From the NCBI RefSeq assembly GCF_007725405.1, contig NZ_CP042163.1:1054001-1118000 (forward strand): a stretch of 64,000 bases of DNA. The letters run 5' to 3'. Made by a program: the position numbers and the translations under genes. Shown in pieces: positions 1 through 7,420 of this stretch; the stretch's first letter is position 1, and each line of letters starts with the position of its first letter. The stretch comes from Shouchella miscanthi (GTDB lineage Bacteria > Bacillota > Bacilli > Bacillales > Bacillaceae_D). A model generated the notes under the pieces. It had not been told where the DNA came from, did no database searches, and saw only the letters and a list, made by a program, of their open reading frames with translations.

Positions 1-435
1 TTATCTCTTTTTTTTGGTCTTGCCAATGCAGAAGAATTGGGCTCTAAAGATCCTTACGGTGATATCAATTCGCCTGAGTCTATTATAGACTTTTTAGTTA
101 ACGAAGCGCATGTGATACCAAACCCACATCATTTTGAGTCAATGGCAACTATAACTGCTACATCACGAGCAGGTGTGTCTGGCGCTATTGGGCAAGTACG
201 TGGAACCGCTACTTCATCGACAACAAGAGTAGTGGATTATGTATACGCAAGAGCTAGAATTTATCAGAGCGGCACGGTTAGAGCTGATGCTTCAGATACT
301 TCAAGAAAAGATAATTATGCTGGAGCTGCAACATCATACGTCAGTAAAAAAAGTTCTGGATACACACGAGGAAACCATGAATACAGACATGCTGGTTATA
401 AGACAATAAATCATGTAACTCGAAAAAATCACTAA
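1..435 (+). CDS. Secreted protein of unknown function, truncated at left edge
   Basis: The reading frame is open from base 1. The first residues visible (LSLFFGLANAEE) look like the end of a Sec signal peptide, with cleavage after ANA, so the true start lies to the left of the window. The mature part is about 130 residues, rich in Ser, Thr, Ala, Tyr and Arg, and has no cysteine. The C-terminus is basic and His/Tyr-rich (GNHEYRHAGYKTINHVTRK). I do not recognise the family; a small exported toxin or a surface protein are both possible. It ends just before a strong hairpin, and the acidic lipoprotein that follows may be its partner. That pairing is inferred from position only. Confidence 0.6.
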   Translation, partial: LSLFFGLANAEELGSKDPYGDINSPESIIDFLVNEAHVIPNPHHFESMATITATSRAGVSGAIGQVRGTATSSTTRVVDYVYARARIYQSGTVRADASDTSRKDNYAGAATSYVSKKSSGYTRGNHEYRHAGYKTINHVTRKNH

Positions 436-450
436 TATTTAAATAACAGT

Positions 451-484
451 AAGCGTATAATTTTATGAAATTATACGCTTCTTC
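451..484 (+). terminator. Hairpin terminator
   Basis: A perfect 13-bp stem (AAGCGTATAATTT / AAATTATACGCTT) with a TATG loop closes the transcript of the secreted protein. The following T content is modest (cttct), so read-through into the lipoprotein gene 20 bases downstream is possible. Confidence 0.7.
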
Positions 485-499
485 TAATAGGAGGCCAAG

Positions 500-1432
500 A
501 TGAAGAAACGTTTTCTTATTTTCTGGTTAACAACTACCTTTTTAATCAGTTGTTCCAATAGTATTGATGAAGAAGATTTTCAGCAAGTGCAAGATAATGA
601 TTTAAGAAACTATTCAACAGAAAAACAGGACATATTTGCGTTCGGACTTTATGATGATGACAGAAGAATCATTGATACCTATTTAAGCGAAAACCTTAAA
701 GATACGTACCCATTAGAATTCGAGATGGAACAGTATTTTGACGAAGATATTGATTTTGGTTTGCTTGCTTTTGAGAATTTTGAACAGATTTCATTCCATT
801 ACGAAGGAAGGGATCGTAATTTAATTACATACCATGTACAGTCAAACAAATCAGAAACGGTTGCTTTCAACTTGAAGTTAAAAGCAAATGTGAATAGTGA
901 AATCTCTTTTATTAGTTTTACAGATCCGTATCATTCTTTTGATTCTGAGCCTGATAATATTGAGGTAGCTTTCCAATATGAGGATATTTTTTCATTAAGA
1001 AGAGCATATAGTTCTTCAGATCCTATAGAAACTAAGTTTTTAGAGAATGTTGAAGTGAGTACAAGTCACCTTATTGAAGATAACATTATTGAAGGATTAA
1101 TTATTGATACAGAAGTTGGACAATACAATTACATTACTCAGTTAACAAGTGGTGAAAATGCTTTTATTCATATAGGTAACGGATATGGAGAAGATGTTCC
1201 GTATGCGCTAATTGCTTTAAAGAACTGGGAACAGGTTGATATTAACGGCGAGAGAGTATTGTATTTCACGGTCCCAAAAGATGCTACGAAAGTAATTCAG
1301 TTTGAGACACCTAAAGTAAAATCCTTAGAACCTTTTCAGTTTTTTGCCTTCCCATATCCTTACGAGATTGAAGAAGGCTTCTATGAAGCGGATCGTATTT
1401 ATTCTTCAGCGAGGATATTCGTATCACCTTAA
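500..1432 (+). CDS. Acidic lipoprotein of unknown function
   Basis: A 310-residue protein starting at ATG 500 behind a clean AGGAGG site (490-495). The N-terminus is a lipoprotein signal: basic start (MKKR), hydrophobic core and lipobox LISC with the lipidated Cys at residue 18, so it should be anchored on the outer face of the membrane. The rest is very rich in Glu, Asp, Phe and Tyr, with no recognisable domain and no further membrane segment. Strong acidity is common for exported proteins of alkaliphiles. It directly follows the secreted protein at the left edge and could act with it, for example as an immunity or receptor lipoprotein, but nothing in the sequence proves this. Confidence 0.75.
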   Translation: MKKRFLIFWLTTTFLISCSNSIDEEDFQQVQDNDLRNYSTEKQDIFAFGLYDDDRRIIDTYLSENLKDTYPLEFEMEQYFDEDIDFGLLAFENFEQISFHYEGRDRNLITYHVQSNKSETVAFNLKLKANVNSEISFISFTDPYHSFDSEPDNIEVAFQYEDIFSLRRAYSSSDPIETKFLENVEVSTSHLIEDNIIEGLIIDTEVGQYNYITQLTSGENAFIHIGNGYGEDVPYALIALKNWEQVDINGERVLYFTVPKDATKVIQFETPKVKSLEPFQFFAFPYPYEIEEGFYEADRIYSSARIFVSP

Positions 1433-1478
1433 ACAAAAAAGTAGTAACGTGTTATTCGTATATCTTAACGTTGCCAAT

Positions 1479-1507
1479 GTTCTTCAGAACACTTTTTAGT
1501 TTTTTTA
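1479..1507 (+). terminator. Possible weak terminator
   Basis: A 14-base palindrome (TGTTCTTCAGAACA) is followed by a T-rich stretch. The stem is short, so this is a tentative call for the end of the lipoprotein transcript. Confidence 0.35.
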
Positions 1508-1576
1508 ATGATATTTTTTATTTTAATTTAATTACATTCGATCGTGATCGACTTTTTTGTGGAAACTTTAGAAAAA

Positions 1577-1610
1577 CTTTAGAATTTAGAATTCTAACTG
1601 GCTGTATAAT
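1577..1610 (+). promoter_or_regulatory. Promoter with palindrome before the zinc-ribbon gene
   Basis: A perfect -10 box TATAAT lies at 1605-1610, about 60 bases before the ATG at 1668. No good -35 is seen at 17 bases. A 15-base palindrome (AGAATT TAG AATTCT, 1581-1595) sits where a -35 would be, as a repressor or activator site might. The -10 is seen; its regulation is inferred. Confidence 0.45.
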
Positions 1611-1667
1611 GGATATATATTGCTACAAATAGATAATAACCATTTAATCTAGAAAGCAGGAGCCCTA

Positions 1668-2012
1668 ATGAGCCAATTTTGTCCCATTTGCGAAAAGCCC
1701 TTTACGGAAGAAGATCTCTACGATGCAAAGATCCCCTTTTCATTTAAATGTCGTGGTTGCCAATCTCGTGTATACGAAGTAAAAACATCACTATTATTAC
1801 TTATACCAGCGTTAGGATTTGCTGGACTCCTTATTTTTTTAAGTGAGCAGATTAACGAATGGTTGCTACCTTTTCTCCCATTTATCGAAAATTGGCCAAT
1901 AGCCTTAATTGCAATAGTCTTCTTATTTCCGATTTACTATTTTGGCGAAAATACACTTGTTAAATTAACGTATAAGCACGGAAAATTCTTTAGCCGTAAA
2001 CGTGTTGCATAA
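1668..2012 (+). CDS. Zinc-ribbon membrane protein
   Basis: A 114-residue protein with an N-terminal treble-clef or rubredoxin-like zinc ribbon: CPIC at residues 5-8 and CRGC at 28-31. Two predicted membrane helices follow (about 40-60 and 77-95), and the tail is short and basic (KHGKFFSRKR). Small cytosolic zinc-ribbon plus 2-TM proteins are common in Bacillaceae and mostly uncharacterised. It starts at ATG 1668 after a GCAGGAG site, has its own promoter and terminator, and appears monocistronic. Confidence 0.7.
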   Translation: MSQFCPICEKPFTEEDLYDAKIPFSFKCRGCQSRVYEVKTSLLLLIPALGFAGLLIFLSEQINEWLLPFLPFIENWPIALIAIVFLFPIYYFGENTLVKLTYKHGKFFSRKRVA

Positions 2013-2035
2013 TTCTACTAACAAGTCATGACAAG

Positions 2036-2058
2036 CCCGCATGTAAGTGCGGGTTTTT
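2036..2058 (+). terminator. Rho-independent terminator
   Basis: A GC-rich 6-bp stem (CCCGCA / TGCGGG) with a 6-base loop is followed directly by TTTTT. It ends the zinc-ribbon gene. Confidence 0.85.
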
Positions 2059-2067
2059 AGTGCACAA

Positions 2068-2330
2068 AAAAAAGTAGCTTCTCGGGGGCAAGTCGTTGAA
2101 TTAGTAGATTTCGATTTTCTTACAGAGTCTAATGCAGGAAAACTATCAATCTCTTTAAGAGATTTTGTTCTTATGGGGGATTGTTTAGACGATTAACAGA
2201 ATTTAAGAAAGACTGGCTGCATGGAATGAATGAAGATGGCTTGTTAGTAGGCACGAATTGGAATGCTAAACTAATTGGTCTTGAGGTGGAACCTATGATT
2301 TTATATAAAGAGTTAAAAATTAAAACTTAA
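2068..2330 (+). pseudogene. Frameshifted remnant, possibly an immunity-type gene
   Basis: Two overlapping frames read as one protein if a single G is restored in the G-run at 2175-2179. The upstream frame gives VVELVDFDFLTESNAG and continues to RDFVLMG. The downstream frame continues as GLFRRLTEFKKDWLHG and ends at the TAA at 2328-2330. The two parts join smoothly, about 86 residues in all. No start codon or ribosome site is visible, since the 5' end abuts the preceding terminator, so it is both truncated and frameshifted. The family is not recognised. Its size and its place before another small acidic protein fit decayed immunity genes of polymorphic-toxin loci, which is inference. Confidence 0.5.
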
Positions 2331-2342
2331 GCGAGGGAAAAA

Positions 2343-2756
2343 ATGGACATTCTCCAATTTAGTAATGAGGAATTATCGATCGCGCTTATACTCGATGATT
2401 ATTATAAAGAATCTGCTGATGCTGATTTAACGATAAGGTTAAAGACGAGCACATTAAATTTTTATTGCCATAGTGGACCTTATTATGTTCGAGCTTCTAG
2501 CTTGCGGAGATTTCATAAAGAGTTAGTGAAACTGACGGGCACAGGTTGGCTAAATCGCAAAACAACGGCATCATTTAGTGATGATTCTGGAGAACTGATG
2601 CTGACATTTAGTGAAGTTGATGAGAATTATGCTGTCGAAATTGAACTATCGCAACATTTACATGAGCAGCGGTACACGGCAACACATGCGCTTTCACTAG
2701 AATGTGTAAACGACTGTAAAGAACAAATTGGTACGTTTTTACAGGTGATGAAATGA
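2343..2756 (+). CDS. Small soluble protein, possible WapI/DUF6228-like immunity protein
   Basis: A 137-residue acidic cytosolic protein, ATG 2343, with a GCGAGGG ribosome site and only 12 bases after the stop of the frameshifted remnant. There is no signal peptide or membrane segment. The order of features (an alternating N-terminal strand region, an ASSLRRFHKEL helix, then a strand-rich second half ending in a helix) is reminiscent of WapI/DUF6228-type immunity proteins. This is a weak resemblance from reading, not a match. No cognate toxin is visible in the window. It is followed by about 140 bases with no convincing gene. Confidence 0.55.
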   Translation: MDILQFSNEELSIALILDDYYKESADADLTIRLKTSTLNFYCHSGPYYVRASSLRRFHKELVKLTGTGWLNRKTTASFSDDSGELMLTFSEVDENYAVEIELSQHLHEQRYTATHALSLECVNDCKEQIGTFLQVMK

Positions 2757-2898
2757 GGAAGACGTTCTTGTCACTAGCAGGGCCTAACGTGATGCTCAAA
2801 AATTGCAAAGTCTGCGATCCAGTTGTGCATAAAGCGTCTAGTGCCATCTTGTTGCTTCCATTGAGACTAATGTAATACTTTATCTGATAGTTGAGCTA

Positions 2899-2936
2899 AA
2901 GCCAAAAACCTTAGTTTCAACTAAGGCTTTTGTTTA
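2899..2936. terminator. Bidirectional terminator
   Basis: A 7-bp perfect stem (CCTTAGT / ACTAAGG) with a TTCA loop, flanked by AAAAA on the left and CTTTTGTTT on the right. It can end both the rightward small gene and the leftward NRAMP gene, whose stop codon is at its edge. Confidence 0.75.
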
Positions 2937-4193
2937 AAAGAAACTTATAAATACACGAATGGCGAGTAATGTTACGAGGCCAATTATGAAAAGCGTAATG
3001 ATGTTGCTTGATGCGGAGTTTTGAAACCGACCCATACGATCTTTTTTGTTCGTCAACCTATAGAGTACGACTGTGAGGACAGGTAATAGTAAGCCGTTAA
3101 TCGCTTGGGCCGAAATGATTAGTTCAATAGGAGAGCCTCCAAAAATCCACACCAGTGCAATGGGGATGAGACCTGTAATAATTAATATGATGCGGTTAAC
3201 CGGTGCGTCTGGATTTTCTGATTGCTTGAATGCATGACCAAATAACATTGGTTGCACCGTTAAATTAAACAAGCCAGATGAAAAGCCGGCTGTCCATAAT
3301 CCGATGGCAAAAAAGATGGTTGCAAATGATCCAAGAATAGGTGTTAACTGCACAGCCATATCTCCAGCACTGTTAATGGTTTGTCCTGATCCATAGAACG
3401 CAGCAGCGGAAGACAAGAGAATGGCAATAGAGATGATGGCTAACAGGGTGAAATTTATTTTTAAATCATTGACTGAAATGCTGCGAATTTGTTCTTTTGT
3501 GTAAGCGGAGTGGCGGTATTTGTCTTTCATAAAACCTGAAAGTGCTACAAGTGTATTTGGAACAAGAATGGTTGCAATTAGCGCAAGCACGATGAGTAAG
3601 TCTCCTTGCGGAATGGAAAACGTGAATCCTTGATTGATTGTTTCACCTGCGTTTGGCAGAGCAGCAAGTGCAGTTAAACAAAAGGTTAAAACAAGCATGA
3701 TCATAACAATTCGGTTAATATTCTCAAGTACTTTGTAGACGCCAAACCAAGCAATGCCCATTGCCGAAACTGAAAGCAAACTAACCCAGGCAAGCATCGG
3801 AACGGATGGGAAAATAAGATTCATGGCCATGGAAGCCCCGATGAAATTGCCTGCTTGAAAGGCGAGGGCACCGAGCCATAAGCCAAAGAAAATAAGTTTG
3901 GACCATAAGCTGCTTATGTCATCTCGAATGCCTTCTAGTACGCTTGTCCCTGTTGCGACAGTCCAATTAATAACAGGTCGTTGAATAAAGTAGCCAACAA
4001 GACAAGCGAGGACAAGAATCCAAGCGACTTGAAATCCAAATTGGGCACCAGCAACGGATACGGTTGTCACAGTACCTGGACCGATAATACATGCAGCGAC
4101 AATAGCGCCTGGCCCCCACGAACGATACCAAGGAATTGTCTGATTCTCTTCTAACGATGCTACAGTCACTTTCTCTCTAACCACATTCGTCAA
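2934..4193 (-). CDS. Divergent NRAMP-family transporter (YcsG-like)
   Basis: About 420 residues with 11 predicted membrane helices and the overall NRAMP pattern. Classical NRAMP metal transporters carry DPGN in helix 1 and MPH in helix 6. Here the equivalent sites read GPGT (residues 41-44, counted from a GTG at 4202) and VPN (214-216), so the Asp, Asn and Met metal ligands are all absent. Mn2+/Fe2+ transport therefore cannot be assumed. YcsG-type Bacillus relatives share this kind of change, and their substrate is uncertain. The start is ambiguous: TTG 4193 is best spaced from the GAGGAG site, but GTG 4202 is possible. An extended -10 (TGATACAAT on the minus strand, at 4219-4227) lies just upstream. 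Monocistronic. Confidence 0.8.
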   Translation of the reverse strand: MTNVVREKVTVASLEENQTIPWYRSWGPGAIVAACIIGPGTVTTVSVAGAQFGFQVAWILVLACLVGYFIQRPVINWTVATGTSVLEGIRDDISSLWSKLIFFGLWLGALAFQAGNFIGASMAMNLIFPSVPMLAWVSLLSVSAMGIAWFGVYKVLENINRIVMIMLVLTFCLTALAALPNAGETINQGFTFSIPQGDLLIVLALIATILVPNTLVALSGFMKDKYRHSAYTKEQIRSISVNDLKINFTLLAIISIAILLSSAAAFYGSGQTINSAGDMAVQLTPILGSFATIFFAIGLWTAGFSSGLFNLTVQPMLFGHAFKQSENPDAPVNRIILIITGLIPIALVWIFGGSPIELIISAQAINGLLLPVLTVVLYRLTNKKDRMGRFQNSASSNIITLFIIGLVTLLAIRVFISFF

Positions 4194-4377
4194 TCCAACC
4201 ACTCTCCTCTATCTTGTGATTGTATCAACAAAAACATAGAATTTTCTGTATTTTTGTAAGATAATCTACGGTACATTTTGCTTAGAATCCTATGAAAGCT
4301 TTAAATGACTGAAAACAATTGGGATAGCATTAATAGCGATACGCATCTTTTTTTTATAGAAGTTCTAATCAGCACTT

Positions 4378-4411
4378 GAAAAAAGCCGCTCAACAAAAAG
4401 GTCGAGTGGCT
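4378..4411 (-). terminator. Rho-independent terminator
   Basis: On the minus strand an 8-bp stem (AGCCACTC / GAGCGGCT, one G-U pair) is followed by TTTTTT. It ends the ZIP-like membrane protein gene. Confidence 0.8.
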
Positions 4412-4419
4412 CTTGTATA

Positions 4420-5130
4420 TTACCATTGAAAGATGGCTTTTAACGTTAACAGTGAAACTGAAAACAGGAGGGACGCTATTAAAAAGGTTGGTAGGTGAGC
4501 ATAATCTTCTTCAGGCAATTCTTTACTAATGACGTTAAAAATCATGGCGCCTGAACTAAAAGCGATTAATGAATCGACAAATAGACCTGTTGAAGGACCG
4601 ATTGTACCAGCAATAGCACCTATGAGTGTTGTTGTGGCAAGAATGAAGCGGCCGTATTGACGGTGAACGGTTTGATTCCCATGACCAATGTGATAGGAGA
4701 TACCGATAAAGTGAAGCCCAACAGCAACACCATAAAAAAGAGCTTCTACAGTTTTAACATCTGACGCAAAAACAATGTAGGAGATCATAAATGTATAAAA
4801 GGCGAAGAAAGAGATTTGGACGATATAAGATGTATTCGTGGAACGATGTTGATCGTGTTTTGTCTTGGCGATTTTATAAACACTGTAATACACGAGTAAT
4901 CCGATTAACCCAAGAAAGTAAAGCTCTGAGTCTAATGCAAGATCTCCACCAAGCTGATCCTGCTCTTCGTGCATGGTCGGCAAGATGTAGACAAAAACAT
5001 ATGCAATCGCAACGCCTCCTGATAACGAAAGGATTTTCTGCTCTTCAAAAGGTGTACGACGAATAATCGGTAGTGCAAATAATTGAATGAGAATAAGCAT
5101 TACCCCGATAAGGATAGATTCTACTGTCAT
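4420..5130 (-). CDS. Polytopic membrane protein, ZIP-like
   Basis: A 236-residue integral membrane protein with about eight hydrophobic helices. The start is ATG 5130 behind a strong AAGAGGAGG site; a longer frame upstream would run through that site and is rejected. Features suggestive of ZIP-type metal transporters are a GG...AYVFVYILPTMHEE segment early in the chain, then a GLHFIGISYHIGHG region with closely spaced histidines. The protein is short for a ZIP and the match is by eye only. It stands alone between a terminator and a divergent DUF421 gene, so context does not identify a substrate. Confidence 0.65.
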   Translation of the reverse strand: MTVESILIGVMLILIQLFALPIIRRTPFEEQKILSLSGGVAIAYVFVYILPTMHEEQDQLGGDLALDSELYFLGLIGLLVYYSVYKIAKTKHDQHRSTNTSYIVQISFFAFYTFMISYIVFASDVKTVEALFYGVAVGLHFIGISYHIGHGNQTVHRQYGRFILATTTLIGAIAGTIGPSTGLFVDSLIAFSSGAMIFNVISKELPEEDYAHLPTFLIASLLFSVSLLTLKAIFQW

Positions 5131-5283
5131 GTTGTTTCCTCCTCTTGCTTCATGCTTATGTATACCCACTTTTTAATCATCGAAGTTTACAGTTTTGTAA
5201 AGAAACCATGTATAGGTCTCTGCGTCTGAAATCGTCGAATTTGGTCTATGCTGTATACGAGTGGTATGAGAGGTGGTTATGGT

Positions 5284-5961
5284 GTGGGAAATTTGTTACA
5301 GACAACTCTAGAATTGACGGTTGGACTATTTGCGCTCCTGATTTTAACAAAAGTGATGGGGAAGACGTCTTTTGCGCAAATAACGCCGTTTGATTTTATT
5401 TCTGCATTAATTTTGGGTGAACTCGTCGGGAATGCCATTTATGATAACGAAACGAAATTAGGGACCATTCTGTATTCAGTATTAATTTGGGGTGTGCTGT
5501 TGTTTATTATCGAGTGGTCGACGCAGCGGTTTCGGAAGACGAGGAAGTTTTTTGAAGGAAACCCGTCTATCATTATTCAAAACGGACACTTAAACCGAAA
5601 GGAAATGAAACGGAATAAACTCGACATGAATCAGCTTCAGCATCTATTAAGGCAAAAAGACGCTTTTTCTGTTCGTGAGGTTGCGTACGCGGTTTTGGAG
5701 ACAGATGGACAAATAAGTGTTCTAAAGAAACAAAAATACGATCAGCCAACCTATGAGGATTTTAAACTAAAAGAAGATCCCGTTTATTTACCTGTTACCT
5801 TCATCAATGATGGCGTGGTTGACTGGGAAAATATTAAAAAAGCCGGATTAGACGAAAACTGGTTAGATAAGCAGCTTTATGAGCAGCGGATTGATCATTA
5901 TCGCGATGTGTTTTATTTAGAGTGGAAGTATGATGAAGGCATTTACCTTGAAAAGATGTGA
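5284..5961 (+). CDS. DUF421 membrane protein (YetF/YkjA type)
   Basis: About 225 residues. Three N-terminal membrane helices (GLFALLILTKVMGKTS, then an FDFISALILGELVGN segment and a third helix) precede the cytosolic DUF421 domain, which contains GNPSIIIQNGHLN and LLRQKDAFSVREV. Members of this family in spore formers include YetF, linked to spore membranes and germination, and regulators of unknown role. I prefer GTG 5284, which has AGAGGTGG at a good distance; an in-frame ATG at 5248 has no ribosome site. It is convergent with the metallophosphoesterase gene and shares its terminator. Confidence 0.85.
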   Translation: MGNLLQTTLELTVGLFALLILTKVMGKTSFAQITPFDFISALILGELVGNAIYDNETKLGTILYSVLIWGVLLFIIEWSTQRFRKTRKFFEGNPSIIIQNGHLNRKEMKRNKLDMNQLQHLLRQKDAFSVREVAYAVLETDGQISVLKKQKYDQPTYEDFKLKEDPVYLPVTFINDGVVDWENIKKAGLDENWLDKQLYEQRIDHYRDVFYLEWKYDEGIYLEKM

Positions 5962-5985
5962 AGAGACCTCTTCACATCTTTCTTT
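5953..5985. terminator. Bidirectional terminator
   Basis: A 12-bp perfect stem (AAGATGTGAAGA / TCTTCACATCTT) with a GACC loop and T-rich flanks. The DUF421 stop codon lies inside the left arm, and the convergent metallophosphoesterase ends just to the right. Confidence 0.8.
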
Positions 5986-7057
5986 ATGTACAAGATTTGG
6001 GAATCCAACCGTAATAGCCATCTTTTTTGGCTAAGTCATATCCACTGCATTGATCATCAAGTATCGAAACGTGATCACCTTGTTTTACAGTTAAGAACGA
6101 AGCACTGACATCAGTTGTACACTGCCACTTTTCATCTTGATAGGTTAAATACTCATTTTTAATCCAATAATTCGCTTTGTTCGCTGCACTGTAGCAGAGC
6201 GTAAAATGTTCTTGTTGTTCTCGTTTTTCTACTACATAATTTGGCCAATTGATTGTCCCTTGTTTGGATTCATCTACAAAGGAGTGGACAATTTCTTTTA
6301 TCTGTTCACACTCATCAACATAGGTTATGTCGAACAACCCATCTTGGAGGGTGAGGGCATTTAATTGCCCAATGGATTTGACCTGCAAGCCACCATCTAA
6401 ACAAATGATTCGTTTGTCAAAGTCAATGATGGGATTTAAGTGACTTTTTTCACGACTTAAATAGTTTGAAATAGGCCAATGTCCCACAATGACGGTCTTT
6501 TCTTCATCATGCCCATGCTCATAAAAGGATGGGAAGGCATAAGCGTTTGTTAAAGATGTTTCTCTCCAATCGTTCTTTCTTTCGATACCAGCATGAATAA
6601 TGATAAAATCCTCGGATTCAAGTGCATGAGGAAGCTGCTGAATCCATTCGAGTTCCGCATGATAATGGTCTAAGCAAAATTGAGCGATCTCTTTAATAGA
6701 AGAAAACTGTTTCCATTCACGGTTTTGTTCTCGAAGCATTTCATGAATAAGAGAATGAGGTTGTCGTTCTAAGTAGGGTACTAGTTGTTCGTTTTCGTTT
6801 AGAAGGTGAAGGAGGATGGCGTCATTATTTCCTAATGTTGTATAAATACGATGCGTATGACAAAGATCCATTATATAGCGAATCAGGCCAAGACTATCTT
6901 GCCCTTTCTCGCAAACATCACCATTCAGAATCAAAGTATCGTTAGCAGAATAATGTAATGTAGCGAGCAGTTTTTTAAATAGCTTTAGATTCCCGTGAAT
7001 ATCTGACATCATGTGGGTTCGTTGATTGTTTAAAGAAATGGTTTGTGTATGTAACAT
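5984..7057 (-). CDS. Calcineurin-like metallophosphoesterase with C-terminal SH3-like domain
   Basis: 357 residues. The N-terminal half has the metallophosphoesterase metal-site motifs in order: SDIHGN (Asp19, His21), NGDV (Asp47), GNND (residues 76-79, where many relatives have GNHE/D), a downstream IIHAG and a GHWP. This resembles PrpA/ApaH-type phosphatases acting on phosphoproteins or dinucleotides; the substrate is unknown. About 60 C-terminal residues (SFLTVKQGDHVSILDD then YGWIPKSC) look like a bacterial SH3-type domain, unusual for a cytosolic enzyme because no signal peptide is present. Start ATG 7057 follows a GGAGGAAG site. Confidence 0.8.
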   Translation of the reverse strand: MLHTQTISLNNQRTHMMSDIHGNLKLFKKLLATLHYSANDTLILNGDVCEKGQDSLGLIRYIMDLCHTHRIYTTLGNNDAILLHLLNENEQLVPYLERQPHSLIHEMLREQNREWKQFSSIKEIAQFCLDHYHAELEWIQQLPHALESEDFIIIHAGIERKNDWRETSLTNAYAFPSFYEHGHDEEKTVIVGHWPISNYLSREKSHLNPIIDFDKRIICLDGGLQVKSIGQLNALTLQDGLFDITYVDECEQIKEIVHSFVDESKQGTINWPNYVVEKREQQEHFTLCYSAANKANYWIKNEYLTYQDEKWQCTTDVSASFLTVKQGDHVSILDDQCSGYDLAKKDGYYGWIPKSCT

Positions 7058-7110
7058 CGAACGCTCTTCCTCCGTTCTATTTGCTTTTATTCTATTGTTG
7101 CAATGTAAAC

Positions 7111-7137
7111 AAAAAAAGACAACCTCGAAAGGTCATC
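7111..7137 (-). terminator. Rho-independent terminator of the YjcZ gene
   Basis: On the minus strand GATGACCT / AGGTTGTC (two wobble pairs) with a TTCG loop is followed by TTTTTTT. Confidence 0.8.
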
Positions 7138-7160
7138 TTTTTACAATCTGGAAGAACAAA

Positions 7161-7280
7161 TTAGCAATATCCGCCACCTACATAAGAAGCTCCGATGATG
7201 ATAAGCAAGATGAATAATACAACTACTAATGCAAATCCGCCACCAGCACCAGCTCCGTAACCACCGCCTGCGTATGACAC
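7161..7280 (-). CDS. YjcZ-family sporulation peptide
   Basis: A 39-residue peptide: a glycine-rich N-terminus ([14 protein letters not shown]), one hydrophobic helix ([18 protein letters not shown]) and a short GGGYC tail. This is the layout of the YjcZ/YtaG small sporulation proteins of Bacillus. The start is GTG 7280, with GGAAGGGGG eight bases upstream. A SigK-like promoter lies about 26 bases before the expected transcript start, and a terminator follows the stop, so it is a compact single-gene unit. Its exact role in the spore is not known. Confidence 0.85.
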   Translation of the reverse strand: MSYAGGGYGAGAGGGFALVVVLFILLIIIGASYVGGGYC

Positions 7281-7312
7281 TTGGCATGCCCCCTTCCTGC
7301 GTTTCTCTATAT

Positions 7313-7340
7313 CAAGGTATGCAGGTGTACCCTAAATGGT
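7313..7340 (-). promoter_or_regulatory. SigK-like promoter of the YjcZ peptide
   Basis: Minus-strand -10 CATACCTTG matches the SigK consensus CATANNNTA except for the last base, with an AC dinucleotide 17 bases upstream as a -35. The position suits a 26-base leader. Tentative, but it agrees with the sporulation family of the gene. Confidence 0.45.
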
Positions 7341-7420
7341 TTGTAGTTTCTTCAAAGAAATGAAAAAGTAGGGCAATCGCCTAGCGAATAAAAACTGTAT
7401 CCATGAACGAGTGGCAGTCT

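Noticed and set aside
2608-2847. Minus-strand frame opposite the possible immunity gene
   Set aside because: It overlaps a better frame, lacks a ribosome site, and reads as low-complexity shadow sequence.
2757-2898. A 27-codon frame with two cysteines (MLKNCKVCDP...) after the possible immunity gene
   Set aside because: No ribosome site, and it does not resemble a known small protein; it may be part of the decayed region.
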